Source: Flammeovirgaceae bacterium UBA7330 (GTDB lineage Bacteria > Bacteroidota > Bacteroidia > Cytophagales > Cyclobacteriaceae). Taken from it: a stretch of 64,000 nt of DNA. Position numbers and translations under genes: made by a program. Of the stretch, positions 39,316-48,397 are shown piece by piece. The stretch spans positions 167,522 through 231,521 of the forward strand of contig DKPQ01000009.1 of assembly GCA_002471275.1 (NCBI GenBank), written 5' to 3'. The notes under the pieces were generated by a model. That model was not told the DNA's origin. It saw nothing but the letters and a program-made list of their open reading frames with translations, and did not search any database. Every line of letters starts with the position of its first letter. Position 1 is the stretch's first letter.

Positions 39316-41247
39316 ATGTTAAAAAAGAAAAAAGTACAGCTGCGAGACATTAAAAGTAAACAGGCATCTGAGGGTTCATCAAGCGAAACGAAATTTAAAA
39401 CTTTTGCTCCGGCAATTTTAAGTTTTACAATGCTCATCGTTGGTATCTCGTTCGATTACTTTAATGTGTTCCCATTCTTCCAGGGTTGGATACGTGTTGC
39501 CTGGTACATTGTGGCTTACATTCCGGTTGGGCTCCCTGTGATCAGGGAAGGTAGGGAAAGCATAATCAAAGGTGATTTTTTTACCGAATTCTTCCTGATG
39601 TCCATTGCTACGCTGGGAGCATTTGCCATAGGCGAATACCCGGAAGGTGTAGCCGTCATGTTGTTTTATGCTGTCGGTGAACTTTTTCAAAATGCTGCGG
39701 TCAGGCGGGCCAAAGGCAATATAAAGGCCCTGCTCGATGTACGGCCCAATACAGCTTTGGTATATAGGGATAACGATTTTGTAGCCGTAAATCCGGAAAC
39801 TGTACAAGTCGGGGAAAAAGTTCAGGTGCGAACAGGAGAAAAAATTCCACTGGACGGTACGCTTATATCTGAAAAGGCCAGCGTTAACACTGCAGCCATT
39901 ACCGGGGAAAGCAAACCCGACACCATCCACAAAGGCGATAAGGTTTTTGCGGGAAGCATTAATCTGGAAGGCGTGATAGAGCTGGAAACGACCAAAGAAT
40001 TTAACGACAGTTCAATTGCCCGGATTTTGGATATGGTACAGAATGCCACTGCAAGAAAATCCAAAACTGAGCTTTTTATCAGGAAGTTTGCTCGCATTTA
40101 TACGCCCATTGTGGTGTTTCTTGCCATTTGCCTTACCGTACTGCCCTACTTCTTTGTAGAGAGCTACGTATTCAAAGATTGGTTATACCGTGCGCTCATA
40201 TTTCTGGTAATTTCTTGTCCTTGTGCCTTGGTCATCTCCATACCACTTGGATATTTCGGGGGCCTGGGAGCGGCATCAAGAAACGGGATCTTGTTTAAAG
40301 GGGCATCATTTCTTGATGCAATGACCAAGGTAAATACGGTGGTCATGGATAAAACGGGTACGGTTACTAAAGGGGTGTTTAAGATCAAGGAAATCAAACC
40401 AGTGGCAATTACCGAAAATGAAATGATGGCGTATCTGCTGGCGTTGGAAGGGCAATCCACTCATCCAATAGCCCGTGCCATTTTGGAGTATGATTTAAAG
40501 AGACAGAATCACATCGCTTCTGAGGTTAGCGAAATAGCGGGAAAAGGATTAAAAGGTAAAGTCAACAATAAAACAGTTTTAGTCGGTAATACAGCGTTAA
40601 TGACAGCTCATGGTATTAATGTCCCACCTGATACTGATACCATCGTAGAATCCATCGTAATGATTGCCATTGACAATGAGTTTTCAGGCTATGTCACGAT
40701 TGCTGACCAATTAAAGGAAGATGCTGTAGAAGCCATTAAAGGAATGCATAATGCCGGCATTAAGAAAATCATTATGTTATCGGGCGACAAGCCTTCTATT
40801 ACCGAAAAGGTGGGGCTTGAACTGGGGCTCGAGCAAGCCAAAGGCGGCTTACTTCCCGAAGACAAGCTACACGAAGTAGAGGAGATGAAGAAAAACCCAT
40901 CAGCCAATATTGCTTTTGTCGGTGACGGGATCAACGATGCACCCGTTTTGGCAGTAAGCGATGTAGGCATAGCTATGGGAGGTTTAGGAAGTGATGTTGC
41001 TATTGAAACCGCAGATGTGATTATCCAGACGGATCAACCATCAAAGATTGTAAAGGCCATAAAAATAGGTAGTTCTACACGGAAGGTAGTCTGGCAGAAT
41101 ATTGCATTGGCCTTTGGGGTAAAATTAATAGTAATGATTCTGGGGGCATTTGGTATGGCCTCTATGTGGGAAGCCGTATTCGCAGATGTAGGTGTGGCCT
41201 TTCTGGCTATTTTAAATGCGATAAGAATACAGAAAATGAAGTTTTAA
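39316..41247 (+). CDS. P1B-2 type Zn/Cd/Pb-exporting ATPase
   Basis: The 643-residue pump has the actuator AITGESKPD, the metal-site SCPCALVIS (Cys301-Pro-Cys303), the phosphorylation DKTGTVTKG (Asp345), the hinge GDGINDAPVLAV and eight TM segments. TM7/8 residues NIALAFGVKLIVMI and WEAVFADVGVAFLAILNA are the K and D..G signature of P1B-2 (Zn, Cd, Pb). It lacks N-terminal HMA domains and instead has a short basic start (MLKKKKVQLRDIK). It lies immediately after Fur paralogue 2. Confidence 0.92.
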   Translation: MLKKKKVQLRDIKSKQASEGSSSETKFKTFAPAILSFTMLIVGISFDYFNVFPFFQGWIRVAWYIVAYIPVGLPVIREGRESIIKGDFFTEFFLMSIATLGAFAIGEYPEGVAVMLFYAVGELFQNAAVRRAKGNIKALLDVRPNTALVYRDNDFVAVNPETVQVGEKVQVRTGEKIPLDGTLISEKASVNTAAITGESKPDTIHKGDKVFAGSINLEGVIELETTKEFNDSSIARILDMVQNATARKSKTELFIRKFARIYTPIVVFLAICLTVLPYFFVESYVFKDWLYRALIFLVISCPCALVISIPLGYFGGLGAASRNGILFKGASFLDAMTKVNTVVMDKTGTVTKGVFKIKEIKPVAITENEMMAYLLALEGQSTHPIARAILEYDLKRQNHIASEVSEIAGKGLKGKVNNKTVLVGNTALMTAHGINVPPDTDTIVESIVMIAIDNEFSGYVTIADQLKEDAVEAIKGMHNAGIKKIIMLSGDKPSITEKVGLELGLEQAKGGLLPEDKLHEVEEMKKNPSANIAFVGDGINDAPVLAVSDVGIAMGGLGSDVAIETADVIIQTDQPSKIVKAIKIGSSTRKVVWQNIALAFGVKLIVMILGAFGMASMWEAVFADVGVAFLAILNAIRIQKMKF

Positions 41248-41306
41248 ACCGATTCTAATAGATAAGAAGTGTATCTGCAACACATCTGAATAACATAGAT
41301 CAATAA

Positions 41307-43262
41307 ATGAGTAACCTATTAAAGATATTTATAACAGTCGTCATATTGACTTGGTTTTGTCCTTCCAATGTTTTTGGAAATGAGATAAAAAAAGATATTC
41401 AAACCACCATTCATTTGCTGGACTACATTTCAAGGGATTATACCGCAGCAGTACAAAATGGAAAAGTGATAAATGATGGAGAATATGCAGAAATGCAAGA
41501 ATTCAGCGATAAAGTAATCGGGCTTATCAAAAACAGTAAGTTAAATGATAATGAGAAGGCCAATATTTTAGCCGTATTAAAAAAATTAAAAAACCTTATA
41601 GACCAAAAGGCTCCCCATGAGGATATAACCACAGTAGCAGGGAAATCCAAGCAAGATATTATAGAGGTGACAGGGTTTAAAACTGCACCTTTTATATGGC
41701 CTAACCTCAAAAACGCGGAAATTTTATATGTACAGAATTGTACCCCCTGCCACGGGGTGAGGGGAGCCGGAGATGGCAAACTAGCTGCTGGATTAGTGCC
41801 AGCTCCTACTAATTTTCTAAACGATACCCTGATGCAGGAAATCGCACCCTTTCAGGCCTACAATACCATAAAACTGGGAGTGGAAGGAACTGCTATGCAA
41901 AGTTTTGAAAGCCTAACCGATGAGGAAATTTGGGATCTGGCATTTTACATAAAATCACTACGGTTTGAAACCGAAGATGATAATGAATCCGGTTTGCAAC
42001 AGGAGTTTGAGCAGGCGAGCGCACATGTAAATCTTCAGGAGGTAGCCACTCTATCCGATGTGGAATTGTTAAAACGTCTTGAGTCGGATAACAAAAACGC
42101 AAAATTATCCCTTGCCGCTCTTAGAACACAATCTCCAAGGGATGTTAGCCGGGCACCCACATTGGATAGGGCAAAGACTTATTTAAAAAATGCCCTGCAA
42201 AATTATGCTACAGGGAATTATTCTTCTGCTCGTGAAGATGCCCTGGCAGCCTACCTCGAAGGTATTGAGCCTTATGAAGCGAGGCTGAAGGCCAATGACC
42301 CTGCTTTTACGGCAAGACTGGAGCAGCAAATGTTTAAAGTCAGACAAGTAATAGAGCAAAAAGCCGGAAAGTCAAAGGTGGAGACAGAAATCAACAATGG
42401 CCTTGACATGATAGATCAGGCCGGGAAATTGATGCAGGATAAAAAGCTTACTTATTGGCTTTCTTTTGCCTTATCTGCTTCTATCATGCTACGAGAGGGA
42501 TTGGAAGCATTTTTGATCCTGGCCCTGATTCTCGCTTTGATACGTTCATCAGAATTAAAAAAGGCCGCCTTATGGGTACATTGTGGATGGGTAACCGCTG
42601 TTCTTTTTGGAGTTGGTGGGTGGTTTTTATCCGACTGGGTAATCGGGATAAGTGGTAAAAACAGAGAAGTCATGGAAGGAATGATTTCGCTGGTGGCAGT
42701 GATCGTATTGGCCTTTGTAGGGTTTTGGTTACATGACCATTCGCACGCCAAAAAGTGGAAAATGTTTATTGAAGAAAAAATAGGTAAACAGCTTAAAGCA
42801 GACAAAATGTTGGGTATTGCCTTTTTCTCTTTTATGGTAGTGTTTCGTGAGGCTTTTGAGTCAATTTTATTTTTACAGGCTATTAGTCTGGAAACTCAAT
42901 CCGCTAATCAGTCATCAATAGGACTGGGGGTTTTAGCTGCTTTTGTATTGATCGCACTGTTTGCTATCCTGTTTGTAAGGTATGCTAAAAAGATTCCCGT
43001 AAGGCAGTTGTTTCGGTATTCAGCCTGGGTGATTATGCTATTGGCATTGATACTGATCGGTAAAGGTATCCATTCACTTCAGGAAGCCGGTTGGATATCC
43101 ATAACCGGTCTTCCGGTGTCGGTGAATGTAGATTGGCTTGGGGTATTCCCAACACTTGAAACATTCGTTTCTCAAATTGTACTATTGGCAGCTATGTTAG
43201 TGATGTATTATTGGAGTAATCGTAAGAGTAACTTACTCATAAACAAAGACAAGGCGTGCTAA
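41307..43262 (+). CDS. Cytochrome c domain-FTR1 iron permease fusion
   Basis: This 651-residue protein starts with a signal peptide (to about FGNEI, residue 25). A haem c domain follows with CTPCHGVRGAGDGKLA (Cys145-His149), then a helical linker with ARLEQQMFKVRQVIEQ. The C-terminal half (from about 385) is an FTR1-type permease with seven TM segments and both REGLE (396-400) and REAFE (514-518) iron-translocation motifs. It imports Fe after oxidation, the cytochrome perhaps taking the electron. It follows the P1B-2 gene by 59 bases and precedes bestrophin by 13. Confidence 0.88.
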   Translation: MSNLLKIFITVVILTWFCPSNVFGNEIKKDIQTTIHLLDYISRDYTAAVQNGKVINDGEYAEMQEFSDKVIGLIKNSKLNDNEKANILAVLKKLKNLIDQKAPHEDITTVAGKSKQDIIEVTGFKTAPFIWPNLKNAEILYVQNCTPCHGVRGAGDGKLAAGLVPAPTNFLNDTLMQEIAPFQAYNTIKLGVEGTAMQSFESLTDEEIWDLAFYIKSLRFETEDDNESGLQQEFEQASAHVNLQEVATLSDVELLKRLESDNKNAKLSLAALRTQSPRDVSRAPTLDRAKTYLKNALQNYATGNYSSAREDALAAYLEGIEPYEARLKANDPAFTARLEQQMFKVRQVIEQKAGKSKVETEINNGLDMIDQAGKLMQDKKLTYWLSFALSASIMLREGLEAFLILALILALIRSSELKKAALWVHCGWVTAVLFGVGGWFLSDWVIGISGKNREVMEGMISLVAVIVLAFVGFWLHDHSHAKKWKMFIEEKIGKQLKADKMLGIAFFSFMVVFREAFESILFLQAISLETQSANQSSIGLGVLAAFVLIALFAILFVRYAKKIPVRQLFRYSAWVIMLLALILIGKGIHSLQEAGWISITGLPVSVNVDWLGVFPTLETFVSQIVLLAAMLVMYYWSNRKSNLLINKDKAC

Positions 43263-43275
43263 AAACTGAAAATCA

Positions 43276-44166
43276 ATGTTATTAAACAAACGAATATCCA
43301 TACTCGACTTTCTTAAAACAATTAAGATTGATATTGTACTTATTACAGCTTATGCAGTTGTGGTTGGTATTCTGGATCAATATGGATTTCTTGACAAGAT
43401 TTCAGTTCCAGTAAGTGTCACAGCCGTGTTCGGTACCGCGGTAGCATTGCTTTTAGGTTTTCGCACAAACCAGGCTTATGAACGTTGGTGGGAAGCCAGA
43501 ATTATTTGGGGAGCCATCGTAAACGACTCCAGAACACTGATCAGGCAGTGTGTGTCTTTTTTTGATAGAAGCAGCAAAAGTTATGAAACTTTGGTGAAGG
43601 ATATGACCGAGCGGCAGATCATCTGGTGCTATGCCCTTGGTGAAGCATTGAGAAAATTGCCTCACTCAACCAGAGTAAAGCAATATCTTGATACACACAA
43701 TATTGATGCTTTTAATCTGCCCAATGCGTTACTTTCGGAACATGCTGAAACGCTATTAGCAGCCAAAGGAAAAAACATGGTTAATGATTTTCAACAGGTG
43801 CAAATAGACAGTACAATAGCCCGTCTGTGTGACTCTATGGGAAAATGCGAACGGATTAAAAACACCGTTTTCCCAAAAGCCCACAGTCTTTTGATCCATA
43901 CCATCATTTATGTTTTTGCCACCATGCTTCCGTTTGGGTTGTCGGATAAATACCTCTTGGTAGAAATTGGACTTACCATTGGCATCCCAATCATTTTTAT
44001 TGCCATAGAAAAAACTTCCATACTCATGCAAGACCCTTTTGAAAACCGGCCATTAGATACACCCATGACTGATCTTGCGCAAACCATAGAAATCAATTTG
44101 AGGCAAATGATAGGTGATAAAAATGTGCCTCAAAAAAAAGAACCTGAAACTTATTACATTTTATAG
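43276..44166 (+). CDS. Bestrophin-family ion channel
   Basis: The 296-residue protein matches bacterial bestrophins: FGTAVALLLGFRTNQAYERW followed by WEARIIWGAIVNDSRTLIRQ, four TM segments (about 20-45, 48-65, 205-225, 228-250), and a C-terminal motif DPFENRPLDTPMTDLAQTIE. Bestrophins form pentameric anion or cation channels. It is 13 bases after the FTR1 gene and 2 bases before the MgtC gene. A role in charge balance or metal flux in this operon is inferred. Confidence 0.88.
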   Translation: MLLNKRISILDFLKTIKIDIVLITAYAVVVGILDQYGFLDKISVPVSVTAVFGTAVALLLGFRTNQAYERWWEARIIWGAIVNDSRTLIRQCVSFFDRSSKSYETLVKDMTERQIIWCYALGEALRKLPHSTRVKQYLDTHNIDAFNLPNALLSEHAETLLAAKGKNMVNDFQQVQIDSTIARLCDSMGKCERIKNTVFPKAHSLLIHTIIYVFATMLPFGLSDKYLLVEIGLTIGIPIIFIAIEKTSILMQDPFENRPLDTPMTDLAQTIEINLRQMIGDKNVPQKKEPETYYIL

Positions 44167-44168
44167 CA

Positions 44169-44606
44169 ATGGACTTTCAAACCGAAATAACGTTAATACC
44201 GAGATTACTGGTAGCCCTCGTACTGGGTGTACTGATAGGACTGGATAGAGAAATTGACGGCCATGCAGCCGGTATCCGAACCTATGCAGCAGTGTGTCTG
44301 GGTGCAACGCTCATTACCATTATCAATACCCATATAGAGGTGGCAGACCAGACCAGAATAGTGGCCAATATCGTTTCTGGTATTGGATTCTTGGGTGCCG
44401 GCATCATTTTCAGGGATAATTCAAAGCATTTCATTTCAGGGTTGACCACAGCCGCTACAATCTGGGCAACTGCCGCAGTGGGGATAGCGATTGGTTATGG
44501 CATGTACCTAATGGGAAGCATCTCTGCTGCTCTCTTGATTCTCCTTCTGGTCTCCCATCATTTCCCTTTTTTGAAGAAACAGCGACACAAACAAAATCAA
44601 CAATGA
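44169..44606 (+). CDS. MgtC/SapB-family membrane protein
   Basis: The 145-residue protein has four TM segments and MgtC hallmarks: LIPRLLVALVLGVLIGLDRE near the start, HAAGIRTYAAVCLGA, and GIGFLGAGIIFRDNSKHFIS then GLTTAATIWATAAVGIA. MgtC proteins act on Mg homeostasis or inhibit ATP synthase. The soluble C-terminal domain of full-length MgtC is absent. It overlaps the next ATPase gene by 4 bases, so the two are translationally coupled. Confidence 0.9.
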   Translation: MDFQTEITLIPRLLVALVLGVLIGLDREIDGHAAGIRTYAAVCLGATLITIINTHIEVADQTRIVANIVSGIGFLGAGIIFRDNSKHFISGLTTAATIWATAAVGIAIGYGMYLMGSISAALLILLLVSHHFPFLKKQRHKQNQQ

Positions 44607-47107
44607 AAAAACTACAGATAAAAATACCACTCATCCTGCCCGAAGTGCCGGACGAAAAAGATCAATGTGTTAATAAACTGATCCACCAGCTTCAGGACAA
44701 GGACGGTCTTGAAAAAGTACATGTGGCAGATGAAACCGACAATGGTGTGCCACAACTCTGCTTCCATTATGATCCGGAGTTGATCTCTATTGACCGGATC
44801 CAAAAACTGGCGGAGCAAACCGGGGCTGAAATCACCGGGAAGTTTGGTCATAAACTCATAGAAGTAGAGGGAATAAGGCATACACGCCATGCCCGTAACA
44901 TAGAGCGAAACCTTAGAAACAAAGCGGGCATTCTGGAAGCCTCCGTTTCAGGTTCCGGCATGGTAAGACTGGAATTTGATACCACCAAAATAGATGAAGC
45001 GGAGATACTGAAATCGTTAAGGAAAGAAGGTCTTGACATACCGGATACGCAGGTAAGTGCTGAGCGATTTCTTCAGCAAGCCAAGAAATCTGAACAACAG
45101 GAAACCCAAGAAAAAGTGGATGAGCATTCACATGAGGAAGGTGAAGATCATGACCACTCACACGGTGGTATTTTCGGGAAAAATACAGAGCTGATCTTTT
45201 CCATCATCTGCGGGGCATTGCTTGGAATAGGTTTTGGGCTTTCTTATGTGGAGGCTATCCCTTCTTGGGTGAGCCTGTCACTCTATATCGGGGCCTATTT
45301 CTTTGGTGGATATTTCACGGCCAAAGAAGCTATTCAAACAGTTGCCAAAGGTGGCTTTGAGATAGATTTCCTAATGCTGGTAGCAGCCATCGGTGCGGCC
45401 ATTCTGGGTGAATGGGCAGAAGGTGCCCTGTTGCTGTTCCTGTTCAGTATGGGACATGCCCTGGAGCATTATGCCATGAACAAGGCCCGTAAATCTATTG
45501 CTGCTTTGGCAGAACTGGCTCCTAAAACCGCCTTGCTCAAGAGAAATGGAAAAACAGAAGAAGTAGGTATAGAAGAACTGAGCATTGGAGACATCATCGT
45601 AGTGAAGCCTAATAGCAAAATTTCTGCTGATGGTGTGGTAGTAGATGGTCGGAGTAGCGTAAATCAAGCACCTATTACCGGGGAAAGTGTGCCCGTGGAT
45701 AAAGAACCTGTGGATGATCCCGATAAAGACTGGTCACAGGAAAAAATCATCAAAGAAGAGAACCGTGCCTTTTCCGGTACGATCAATGGCAATAATACAC
45801 TGGAAATCAAAGTGATCAAAGTAGCGAAGGACTCTACACTCTCCCGCCTTGTGAAACTGGTCAATGAAGCCCAGACCCAGAAGTCGCCTACCCAGCAACT
45901 TACGGACAAATTTGAGAAGTATTTTGTGCCTGCTGTATTGGTATTGGTGGTGTTGCTCAATTTCGCTTTTTTAGTTATTGACGAAACTTTTAGCGAAAGC
46001 TTCTACCGTGCCATGGCCGTACTGGTAGCTGCCAGCCCTTGTGCTTTGGCTATTGCCACCCCGAGTGCGGTGCTAAGTGGAGTAGCCCGGGCAGCCAAAA
46101 GTGGGGTGCTTATCAAAGGTGGCCGCCCATTGGAAGATTTAGGCGTACTTACTGCCCTGGCTTTTGATAAAACGGGCACACTAACAGAAGGTAAGCCTAA
46201 GTTAACCGAAGTGGTAGCCCTGGGTGATGTGAAAGAAGAAGAACTCCTGAAGATAGCAATTGCGGTAGAGGGGCTTAGTGATCACCCACTGGCAAAGGCC
46301 GTAGTGCGTGACGGAAAAGAGCGACTGAAGGGTGCTGACATACCTGAGGCGAAAGACCTGGAGGCAGTGCTTGGGAAAGGGATCAAAGCCACATTGGGAA
46401 GTGACAAAGTCTACATTGGCAACCTGGACCTGTTTGAGTCACTGGATGAAAAGAAGCCATCAAAGGAAATAGAAGAAAAAGTAAAATCCTTAGAGTCTGC
46501 TGGCAATACTACCATGCTCATCCGACAGAATGACGATTACATAGGCATCATCGCCCTGATGGATACGCCAAGAGAAGAAGCAAAAAATACCTTAGAGCAA
46601 TTGAAAAAGATCGGTATCAAACGCATGATCATGCTCACCGGTGACAACCAGAAAGTGGCCGATGCAGTGGCCAAAGAAATCGGGCTTACAGATGCCTGGG
46701 GCAGTTTGCTACCAGAAGAAAAAGTAGAAGCCATTAAAGAGCTTAGACAAAAAGAAGACAAAGTAGCCATGGTAGGCGATGGCGTGAATGATGCTCCGGC
46801 CATGGCCAACAGTACGGTAGGCATAGCCATGGGAGCGGCAGGAAGTGATGTTGCCCTGGAAACAGCTGACATTGCTCTGATGGCCGATAAGCTGGAAACC
46901 TTACCTTTTGCAATCGGTTTAAGTAGAAAGGCCAAAGGCATTATCAAGCAAAATCTCTGGGTGAGTCTGGGAATAGTGGCTTTGCTCATTCCTTCAACCA
47001 TTTTTGGTCTGGCCAATATCGGTATTGCAGTGCTTATTCATGAAGGTTCAACCTTGGTGGTAGTCTTTAATGCATTGAGGTTGTTAGCGTACAAGAAACA
47101 CCTCTAA
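44603..47107 (+). CDS. P1B-4 type transition-metal ATPase (Co/Zn/Fe) with degenerate N-terminal HMA domains
   Basis: Key motifs are SPC in TM6 (478-480, AASPCALAIATPSA), phosphorylation DKTGTLTEG (Asp522), hinge GDGVNDAPAM, and HEGSTLVVVFNALRLL (His813) in the last TM. SPC together with HEG-x-T is the P1B-4 signature. The first 180 residues hold two HMA-like folds that have lost CxxC: one keeps only DQCV, the other reads GIRHTRHARNIERN. A His-rich linker follows (HSHEEGEDHDHSHGG). At 834 aa it is long for the class. It is coupled to mgtC. A fragment of a second copy lies at 48184-48275. Confidence 0.9.
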   Translation: MKKLQIKIPLILPEVPDEKDQCVNKLIHQLQDKDGLEKVHVADETDNGVPQLCFHYDPELISIDRIQKLAEQTGAEITGKFGHKLIEVEGIRHTRHARNIERNLRNKAGILEASVSGSGMVRLEFDTTKIDEAEILKSLRKEGLDIPDTQVSAERFLQQAKKSEQQETQEKVDEHSHEEGEDHDHSHGGIFGKNTELIFSIICGALLGIGFGLSYVEAIPSWVSLSLYIGAYFFGGYFTAKEAIQTVAKGGFEIDFLMLVAAIGAAILGEWAEGALLLFLFSMGHALEHYAMNKARKSIAALAELAPKTALLKRNGKTEEVGIEELSIGDIIVVKPNSKISADGVVVDGRSSVNQAPITGESVPVDKEPVDDPDKDWSQEKIIKEENRAFSGTINGNNTLEIKVIKVAKDSTLSRLVKLVNEAQTQKSPTQQLTDKFEKYFVPAVLVLVVLLNFAFLVIDETFSESFYRAMAVLVAASPCALAIATPSAVLSGVARAAKSGVLIKGGRPLEDLGVLTALAFDKTGTLTEGKPKLTEVVALGDVKEEELLKIAIAVEGLSDHPLAKAVVRDGKERLKGADIPEAKDLEAVLGKGIKATLGSDKVYIGNLDLFESLDEKKPSKEIEEKVKSLESAGNTTMLIRQNDDYIGIIALMDTPREEAKNTLEQLKKIGIKRMIMLTGDNQKVADAVAKEIGLTDAWGSLLPEEKVEAIKELRQKEDKVAMVGDGVNDAPAMANSTVGIAMGAAGSDVALETADIALMADKLETLPFAIGLSRKAKGIIKQNLWVSLGIVALLIPSTIFGLANIGIAVLIHEGSTLVVVFNALRLLAYKKHL

Positions 47108-47131
47108 CAACAGATTTAACCATTTAATAAT

Positions 47132-47575
47132 ATGAGCATAGCAGAAGACATACTTCAGGATCATGGCATTCTTTCAACTGATACTCGTTCCAAAGTCATT
47201 GAATACATTCTTAGGAAGGAAACAGCTTGTAGTTTGAAAGAACTTCAACATGCTTTGGCTATTACTTCCAGGCAGGAAAAGCCGGTAAATAAAACAACTT
47301 TTTATCGCACCATAGACCTTTTTGAAGAAAATGGAATTGTACACAGGATTGATGATGGTACAGGAATAGCAAAATATGCCATATCAAAGCATGACTCTGC
47401 CGAAGGGAAATGGCATCTCCACTTTCGCTGTGAAGTGTGTAATAGAACCTTCTGTTTACCTGATCCTATACCAAATGAGCTACTTTCAATTGGGGGCAAT
47501 CATCGTGTAAAGAAGGTAAATATGGTACTCCAGGGTATCTGTGAAAAATGTTGTGAAAATTTACCGAATGAATAA
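47132..47575 (+). CDS. Fur-family regulator, paralogue 3
   Basis: The third local Fur protein (147 aa) is more divergent. Its winged helix reads DTRSKVIEYILRKETACSLK and NKTTFYRTIDLFEENGIVHR, and the metal-binding domain is WHLHFRCEVC, FCLPDPIP and ICEKCCENL. One CxxC pair is CEVC and the other CEKC. It lies 24 bases after the P1B-4 gene and its last bases overlap the 5' fragment of a CDF-like gene (ATG at 47568). It probably regulates the P1B-4/FTR1 genes. Confidence 0.87.
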   Translation: MSIAEDILQDHGILSTDTRSKVIEYILRKETACSLKELQHALAITSRQEKPVNKTTFYRTIDLFEENGIVHRIDDGTGIAKYAISKHDSAEGKWHLHFRCEVCNRTFCLPDPIPNELLSIGGNHRVKKVNMVLQGICEKCCENLPNE

Positions 47576-47641
47576 AAGCACATTCAAAATAACCAAAATG
47601 GACTGCCCCTCTGAGGAGCAAATGATCCGCATGAAATTGGA
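47556..47641 (+). repeat. Left copy of ~86-bp direct repeat
   Basis: This stretch (end of fur paralogue 3 and start of the CDF-type gene) is repeated at 49702-49787 with only about four or five base differences. The repeats enclose a 2-kb segment with DUF302, an ATPase remnant, DUF4386 and thioesterase genes. Coordinates of the ends are approximate. Confidence 0.75.
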
Positions 47642-47672
47642 ATCTCATTTATTAACCAGGATCAAACGCTAA
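47568..47672 (+). pseudogene. 5' fragment of the HMA-CDF transporter gene
   Basis: ATG at 47568 opens MNKSTFKITKMDCPSEEQMI, nearly identical to the start of the intact transporter at 49714, but after RMKLE it diverges (SHLLTRIKR) and stops at 47670-47672. It is a truncated duplicate of the first ~75 bases. It marks the left copy of a direct repeat. Confidence 0.8.
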
Positions 47673-47688
47673 TGTAATAATTGTTACA
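47673..47688. promoter_or_regulatory. 16-bp palindrome upstream of DUF302 gene
   Basis: TGTAATAATTGTTACA is self-complementary except for one symmetric pair. It lies 53 bases upstream of the ATG at 47741, directly after the truncated CDF fragment. A TGTAA/TTACA site is compatible with a Fur-family or other dimeric repressor. Confidence 0.4.
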
Positions 47689-47740
47689 GTGTTTTTGCTT
47701 TTAATCCGTTAGGTTATTACAGAACTAAAAACCATATAAA

Positions 47741-48127
47741 ATGAAATACTATAGTGAAAAAACATTGAATGATGTAAGCTTTGAAGAAGCCATACAAATG
47801 GTCACTGAAGCATTGAAAGCAGAAGGCTTTGGGATACTCACTGAAATAGATGTGAAGGAAACCATGAAAAAGAAGCTGGATGAAGATTTTCGGCCTTATA
47901 AAATCCTGGGAGCATGTAACCCTCCCTTCGCATTTAAAGCATTACAAGCTGAGGATAAAATCGGAACCATGCTGCCCTGCAATGTTATTGTGCAACAAAC
48001 GGATGCTGGTGTGGAAGTAGCGGCTGTCAGTCCCAAAGCTTCAATGGCAGCTGTAGATAATGCAGCGTTGGCTGACATAGCCACTGAAATTGAAGCCCTT
48101 CTGAAAAAAGTGATAGCAGCATTATAG
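47741..48127 (+). CDS. DUF302 protein
   Basis: The 128-residue soluble protein matches DUF302: MKYYSEKTLNDVSFEEAIQM, ALKAEGFGILTEIDVKETMK, then YKILGACNPPFAFKAL and GTMLPCNVIVQQTDAGVEV. The family is common beside metal and redox stress genes, but its function is unknown. The two Cys residues at GACNP and LPCNV are typical of the family. A 16-bp palindrome lies upstream. A piece of P1B-4 ATPase follows directly. Confidence 0.88.
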   Translation: MKYYSEKTLNDVSFEEAIQMVTEALKAEGFGILTEIDVKETMKKKLDEDFRPYKILGACNPPFAFKALQAEDKIGTMLPCNVIVQQTDAGVEVAAVSPKASMAAVDNAALADIATEIEALLKKVIAAL

Positions 48128-48183
48128 CGTGGAAGTTTTAAAACATCCGGCAGTATCTTGTGCTTTTGATTGCAGCCATGATT

Positions 48184-48275
48184 TTTGTCTGGCAAATATT
48201 GGTATTGCTGTACATGAAGGTTCTACACAGGTGGTAGTCTTTGATGAGCTGAGGTTGTTGGCTTATAAAAAGTAA
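48184..48275 (+). pseudogene. 3' tail of a second P1B-4 ATPase
   Basis: The frame reads FCLANIGIAVHEGSTQVVVF followed by DELRLLAYKK and a stop. This matches the last 30 residues of the ATPase at 44603-47107, minus two residues before HEG. It is a decayed end of an otherwise lost second gene copy and shows that a larger duplication existed. Confidence 0.8.
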
Positions 48276-48305
48276 TGTTGCCTATTTTAAATGAAGCCAA
48301 CCCCA

Positions 48306-48336
48306 GGTTCGTGTCCTCACAGTGTCCTCACGAACC
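48306..48336. repeat. 8-bp inverted repeat enclosing a 10-bp direct repeat
   Basis: GGTTCGTG (48306-48313) and CACGAACC (48329-48336) are perfect complements. Inside, GTGTCCTCAC occurs twice in tandem (48311-48320 and 48322-48331). The site lies between the ATPase tail and the DUF4386 gene and could be a hairpin or a recombination site. Confidence 0.45.
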
Positions 48337-48397
48337 ACATCCCTTTGAGGTGATAAGATTCGAAGTGAATTTAAATGAACCCAAATCAATTTAGAAG

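Noticed and set aside
48306..48336. tRNA 3' end or attachment core
   Set aside because: GGTTCG recalls a T-arm, but no acceptor, D-arm or anticodon arm can be folded around it.
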